NCBI GenBank assembly: GCA_019973155.2 | Contig: BPQB01000213.1 | Location: forward strand, 1-11,745 | Length of the DNA stretch: 11,745 nucleotides | Direction of reading: 5' to 3' | Origin: Phanerochaete sordida | Lineage: Eukaryota > Basidiomycota > Agaricomycetes > Polyporales > Phanerochaetaceae | In this document: piece after piece, positions 7,833 through 11,745 of the stretch | How positions within the stretch are numbered: position 1 is the first letter of the stretch | Layout: each line of letters begins with the position of its first letter | Notes under the pieces: generated by a model | Told to the model about the DNA's origin: nothing | Database searches by the model: none | Seen by the model: only the letters and a program-made list of their open reading frames with translations | Translations under genes and position numbers: made by a program

Positions 7833-8249
7833 TACTGAGGGCTGCGCACGGACCAGGCAATCATGTGATGTGAAGGTTGCGCGCGTTTCAGAGCGCTTGG
7901 GATCGAAGGGCGAAACAGATCGGAGATGCATCAGCATGGCTGAGTATTCCGGGCCTTTCGGTGAGGCTGCGTTCGGGGAGTCATCAGGCATGATGGTTTT
8001 GACCCGGGGAGATCACGAGGCTACGCGCAGAGCCCTGGGGCTGTTCTGACACGTGATGGACCGACAGTGACGCGCGTTGGGGACGCTGGCGGCTGTGGCG
8101 TGATGCGCCATCAGGAGCGCTGGCGTTAGAGCCAGGCACGTGCCCTGGGCGGCTATGACTTCGGATGCGTCGAGGGCTGCTCGAGCGCTGGATTAAACCA
8201 CGGAAAATCGCAATAAATCGGCGAAAAATAGGGCAGGACCGTCATATCC

Positions 8250-8582
8250 ATGACATTTCCCTTCGCCATTTTGAGGATCGGAGAAGTACTCAACAATGTC
8301 TCCCCATGTCACCCCCTGTTTCTTCATGACCTTCAAGACTGCCTGCAGAGGGTCGGCAACAATCCCGTCGTCTTCTGCATGGTCCTCCGGTACGTCTGAG
8401 CCCTCCTCTGCATCGATGTCGGTGGCTAAGTCTTCATCTACTTCCTGGACCGGGGACAGCTCAGGCAACTTGCGATGTGGCGCTGTAGACCGTGGGGCCC
8501 GGGCACTTCGCAGCCTCCCAACGCGTGCGGGACTAGCTGCAGATGCTAGGTCGTCCCTCTCAAGCGTACGAGGCAGACACAT
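8250..8582 (-). pseudogene. N-terminal exon of the DUF6589-type gene
   Basis: A minus-strand frame opens with ATG at 8580-8582 and runs through a basic Ser/Arg/Pro-rich start, an acidic stretch (EVDEDLATDIDAEEG, then EDHAEDDG) and the block VMKKQGVTWGDIVEYFSDP followed by QNGEGK. From family knowledge that block is followed closely by the GFFQDLARVKRALGFWV block, which here lies about 0.6 kb away near 7610. The frame ends in unrelated residues at 8193. The ATG is the only one that fits, but a further upstream exon cannot be excluded. I infer it belongs to the gene at 5459-7660; the alternative is a second, separate fragment of the same family. Confidence 0.6.
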
Positions 8583-8881
8583 GGGAGAAGATACTGGCGA
8601 GCTAAGTGGGCTTCAGCCGAAAATGCGCGCCACTTGTGAGTAGATGTCTGTATCTTCATGTTCTGTTTCGTTTGACCACATAGATCTTGTCGTAGGCTTC
8701 TGGGAACAGTATGCAAGAGGTAGTTGGAGGTTTGGACGAAGATTGAGCGCAGCGAAATTCGGCCGATCAGCGCGAGGATTTGCTTCCGCTGTTTGGCTTG
8801 AGTTGGAGGCGGCGAGGAACGGCTCTCCTCCTCCTTCTCCTCTTCCTCCTACATCATCATCCTTGTACCTACTGCTTTGCA
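8583..8881. promoter_or_regulatory. Divergent promoter region with pyrimidine tract
   Basis: The 299 bp lie between the ATG codons of two divergent genes and must hold both 5' ends. A 28-base run of only C and T (8823-8850) sits about 30 bp before the helicase ATG; such tracts are common near fungal transcription starts. No clear TATA box for the helicase is seen. Confidence 0.5.
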
Positions 8882-11578
8882 ATGCGCACGCTCAACTCCT
8901 CTATACGACAGAACGCGCCCTACAGAACACCCAATGCTTGTTCACGACCCAATCTCCCTTCTCCGCCTCAGTACTGCAAGCTGACTGACGCCGAAGCGAA
9001 CGCGATTGGCCCGCGTATGCGCGCTGCGTACAACTGGAGTTCAGACGAGAAGCCGTTTCAAGTCCTTGGGGTTAAAGCTCAGCTGGAGGGTGTTGATACT
9101 ATCATACAAGCAGCGACGGGCGCCGGGAAGACTGCGATTGTAGCTGGACCGCATCTATTTCGACAGAACGCTGTCACGCTCATGATCGTCCCCTTGCTGC
9201 AGCTTGAGGACGAGATGGTGCGCACTACTATTACATCTCTGCATATGCTCACATTACTGACCCTGCCTAGGTGAAGACCTTCGAAACCGAATTTAACTTG
9301 AAAGCCATCGCTATCCACAGCCAGAACAGCGGTCTTACTGCGGAACACGTTCAGGACATCACAAGTGGAGTGTACCGTGTTGTCATCACATCCCCGGAAA
9401 TGCTCCAATCCCCTGCCTTCGTGAAGCAGTTGCTTCGCAACTCGCAGTTCACGCATCGTGTCTTGTCCATGGTTATCGACAAGGCCCACTGCATCTCGCA
9501 CTGGGGTGCGGATTTTCGTAAGAAGTACCAGTCCATAGGCATGGCCCGAGCATTCCTGCACCAGGGTAACCCTGTCATTGCGCTCTCAGCGACACTTACA
9601 CGGCGAGTTCAGTACGACGTGCAGTCAAAGCTTCACTTCCCACGGTCTCCACGCAGTCTCTACTGGAACGACGGGAACGACGGCCTGAACATCTCAATCG
9701 TGGTGCGTGCATGCCAGAATGCGATGAATACCTTCACCGACCTTGACTTTGTTGTCCCCGAGCAATGGTCAGACCCTACCGGCATTCCGAAGACATGGAT
9801 CTACATTGACGACATTAATACTGGCAACGACATGGTAGACTATCTCGGCGGTCTTCTTGAACGACGTCTTTCCCAGGACACTCCTCCATCTACTGGCGCT
9901 GCACGGGAGCTTGTACGCCCATTCAACACAACAATGTCGAGGAAGTGCCGGGAGGCGTGCATGGAGAAGTTTCGTACTGGGCAAGATGTTCGCATCATGG
10001 TCTGCACAGATGCCGCAGGCATGGTGAGTACAATGGATAGCTTGCCCATTGCCAAGCAACTTACAGGAGATCATGCAGGGCTGCAATATACATGATATCA
10101 ATGTGGTCGTGCAGTGGAAGCTTCCTGGGACGCTGTCGAACTTCATCCAGCGCGCCGGCCATGCAGCACGAGGCTCTGATAGACGCGGGCTCGCAGTCCT
10201 GCTGGTTGAGCCATCAGTGTACCCGATAATCTTAGGTGAGACGATCACGGGTAAGCAGCGGCGGAAGCGAGGAAAGCGAAGGGGGAAGGGGAAGCAGGCC
10301 GCTGCGCCGCCGCCGAGGACCAAAGAGGAGTCCGCCGAGAGCAAGGCATATGCTCGTCTTCACGGTGGTGAACGCGGCGGGATTGGTCGACGAGACATTG
10401 TCTTTGCCGGTGTCCAAACGTCGCTGAACCTGAACGCCGATGATGAGGGGTTATGCACGTTCGTTCAGACAACTCAGTGCCGACGGAAGGTGTGGGTGGA
10501 GGTCTTTGATGGGAACCCTGAACATCTACGTGAGTCTCATATTGCCGCGCCGTGAATTGGCATGTGCTCACCGGTTGCTACGGCTCGTGTAGCGGCACAT
10601 CCTGCGCATGTTCTGTGCTGTGATAACTGTCATCCAGAGCTGCTGGATTGTACACGGCCCGAACACCCACCAAAAGCCAAACAACGTCACACTCCCAAGA
10701 AGGGCGAGTTCGACGAGCACACGCGGGACCTGCTGGAGATATGGCGCGATGCGTTATACAACATGGCTTTCGCCGACTCGTTCTTACCTCCGTCATCGGT
10801 CTTACACAATGACATCATCGAGCTTCTTGCTTGCTACGGCCGTCTCGAGTACGCCGAACTGGAGGTCTTGCTTAACTTGCGCTGGCTATGGTGGACGACG
10901 CATGGGCTGGCTCTGCATGAATTCTTCGAGACTCTGCCGGAAAGAGTCGTGAAGGATCGTCCCAGTAAGTCGGATGGTGCGCAGAAGGCTAGGGATGGTC
11001 AGCAAGGTGTTCACTTTGACGACTCGGAGGGCAACGACCTCGTTCCCGCATTCCCGCCATCACTGGTTCCAGCAACAGCCGAGGTGGCACTTGAAGATGT
11101 ACCAGCACCCGCACCTGCCCACGAGTTCACCTTTAGCCAAGTATCTTTCTCCGGCACCAAGATGGTGACGGAGAAGGTGAAGCAACTGCGAAGCAGCTCC
11201 TCGAAGACCCTAGCCAAAGCGAAGAAGGCCCGCTTGGACCTCGAGACTGCAGCAGAGCCGACAGATGCCCCCGCAGACCCAGAAGGTCTGGGTGAGCAAA
11301 CAGGTCAAGCATTCGAACGCCGACCACAGCCTCGCGCTCGAAAGCGGCGGCAGAAGCCAGCTCAGGGCGCGATGTCGACTGCAGGCTCTTCGACTTCTGC
11401 TGAGCACACTGTGTCGCAGCCCAGTGCACCCCCTGATAGTTCTGCGGCAGCGGCAGCTGGGAGCGTAGTGCCCACGGGTGTGTTCGTGGTTGTCCCTGTG
11501 TCGGAAGAGGATGCCGCCTTCCTGCATTCAAGGGCACAGGCATGGGCATCATCTGCAAAAAGCCCTCGAGTTAATTAG
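8882..11578 (+). CDS. RecQ-type ATP-dependent DNA helicase, four exons, two altered motifs
   Basis: Predicted 841-residue, nuclear, 3'-5' superfamily 2 helicase of the basidiomycete RecQ-like family. Exons: 8882-9217, 9271-10023, 10079-10529, 10593-11578. Motifs in order: a motif-0-like PFQVLGVKAQLEGVD; motif I GAGKT (9119-9133); motif II DKAH (9478-9489) in the otherwise typical VIDKAHCISHWGADFRKKY; motif III SATLT (9586-9600); motif V VCTDAAGMGCNIHDINVVVQ across intron 2; motif VI QRAGHAARG (10148-10174). A RecQ zinc-binding module follows (CRRKV, then CCDNC across intron 3). The last 200 or so residues are rich in Ala, Pro, Ser and Lys and look disordered. The start is the first in-frame ATG. 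DEAH to DKAH removes the catalytic Glu, and motif VI has His for the second Arg, so ATPase activity is doubtful although all exons are open. Confidence 0.88.
9218..9270 (+). other. Helicase intron 1, 53 nt
   Basis: It begins GTGCGC, has TTACTGACC as branch site and ends CCTAG. Phase 0; it joins LLQLEDEM to VKTFETEF, matching the family. Confidence 0.85.
10024..10078 (+). other. Helicase intron 2, 55 nt
   Basis: It begins GTGAGT and ends ATGCAG. Phase 0; removal completes motif V by joining TDAAGM to GCNIHD. Confidence 0.88.
10530..10592 (+). other. Helicase intron 3, 63 nt
   Basis: It begins GTGAGT, has GCTCACC as branch-like site and ends GTGTAG. Phase 1; removal joins NPEHL to PAHPAHVLCCDNC and so assembles the four-cysteine zinc module. 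Confidence 0.82.
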
Positions 11579-11745
11579 TACTCTTTGCAGGCTATCTCAG
11601 TTTTATTCCATCTAACTCGCTCCTATTTGCCTATTTGACCTAGGTGTTTACTATTTGAGATCTAAATGATCTTTTTGCCCACTAATTGGCCTTCCTGGTA
11701 TCTAAACATTCTATTTGACCTGTTTGTATAGTCCTCATACTCTAT
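11579..11745. repeat. T-rich 3' flank with recurring CTATTTG
   Basis: CTATTTG occurs at 11622-11628, 11631-11637, 11651-11657 and 11711-11717; the 11-mer CTATTTGACCT is exact at 11631-11641 and 11711-11721, 80 bp apart. No gene is seen. It may be the helicase 3' UTR and polyadenylation region, or the edge of a repeat. Confidence 0.6.

Larger units (their letters stand above)
7661..8249 (-). other. About 0.6 kb of unrelated DNA splitting the DUF6589-type gene
   Basis: The N-terminal exon breaks off near 8250 and family-like sequence resumes near 7630, although introns in this window are only 53-64 nt. The stretch between has no protein pattern I know. One ATG-started minus-strand frame of 60 codons (7809-7991) has no recognised motif. 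It does have promoter-like parts on the minus strand: a TATATATAC box, a pyrimidine-rich run, and a 60-nt intron-like unit. It could be an inserted non-autonomous element, a captured promoter, or the 5' end of another gene. I found no target-site duplication; both borders are approximate. Confidence 0.5.

Noticed and set aside
5459..8582. Assignment of this gene to the KDZ transposase superfamily
   Set aside because: The visible blocks (VYDNINF, ENGTCATVVPLF, SNASWEWLE, GNKHAPPNL) fit the DUF6589 pattern, and I see no KDZ-specific motif.
8780..8881. N-terminal extension of the helicase with a run of Leu, resembling a signal or membrane segment
   Set aside because: It begins at TTG, not ATG, and the Leu run comes from the CTCCTC pyrimidine tract; the first in-frame ATG is at 8882.
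9079..9561. Minus-strand open frame of 160 codons
   Set aside because: Antisense shadow of helicase motifs I to II, crossing intron 1.
1..11745. tRNA, rRNA, CRISPR or bacterial operon features
   Set aside because: None was seen; the splice signals and chromovirus show fungal nuclear DNA.

Overview
The window looks like nuclear DNA of a mushroom-forming basidiomycete (Agaricomycetes-type). Three things point there: consistent short introns (53-64 nt) with GT...CTNA...AG signals, a chromodomain-bearing Ty3/gypsy retrotransposon of the type common in these fungi, and two lineage-expanded families, a basidiomycete RecQ-like helicase and a DUF6589-type protein. Family names are recalled from sequence patterns; no search was run.

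Layout. (1) Positions 1 to about 3350, minus strand: a 5'-truncated, decayed Ty3/gypsy chromovirus. From high to low coordinates it holds reverse transcriptase, RNase H, integrase with an HHCC zinc finger, a chromodomain, a polypurine tract and the start of the 3' LTR. The pol frame can be followed through eight in-frame stops and one frameshift, and most of the stops look like C:G to T:A transitions. (2) About 3350-5458: two kilobases with no convincing gene, carrying palindromes, inverted repeats, a cluster of ACGCGT sites and a faint ancient duplication; probably old non-coding repeat DNA. (3) 5459-8582, minus strand: a DUF6589-type gene whose introns can be placed to the base. It has one in-frame TAG, lacks the middle of the domain (hundreds of residues, by comparison with the recalled family), and its N-terminal exon (to about 8250) is separated from the rest by about 0.6 kb of unrelated DNA. 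That inserted DNA holds a TATA box and a 60-nt intron-like element with a 19-bp direct repeat ending at both splice sites. (4) 8583-8881: a 299-bp divergent intergenic region with a pyrimidine tract. (5) 8882-11578, plus strand: a four-exon RecQ-type DNA helicase gene of 841 residues, open throughout, but with DKAH in place of DEAH in motif II and His in place of the second Arg of motif VI. (6) 11579-11745: T-rich 3' flank with a recurring CTATTTG motif.

How it fits together. The helicase and the DUF6589 gene are head to head over a shared short promoter region. In an area full of transposon debris this suggests they may be two parts of one mobile or selfish module (inference). Here the DUF6589 half is broken and the helicase half keeps its frame but carries two changes in catalytic motifs, so this copy is probably decaying or only structurally conserved.
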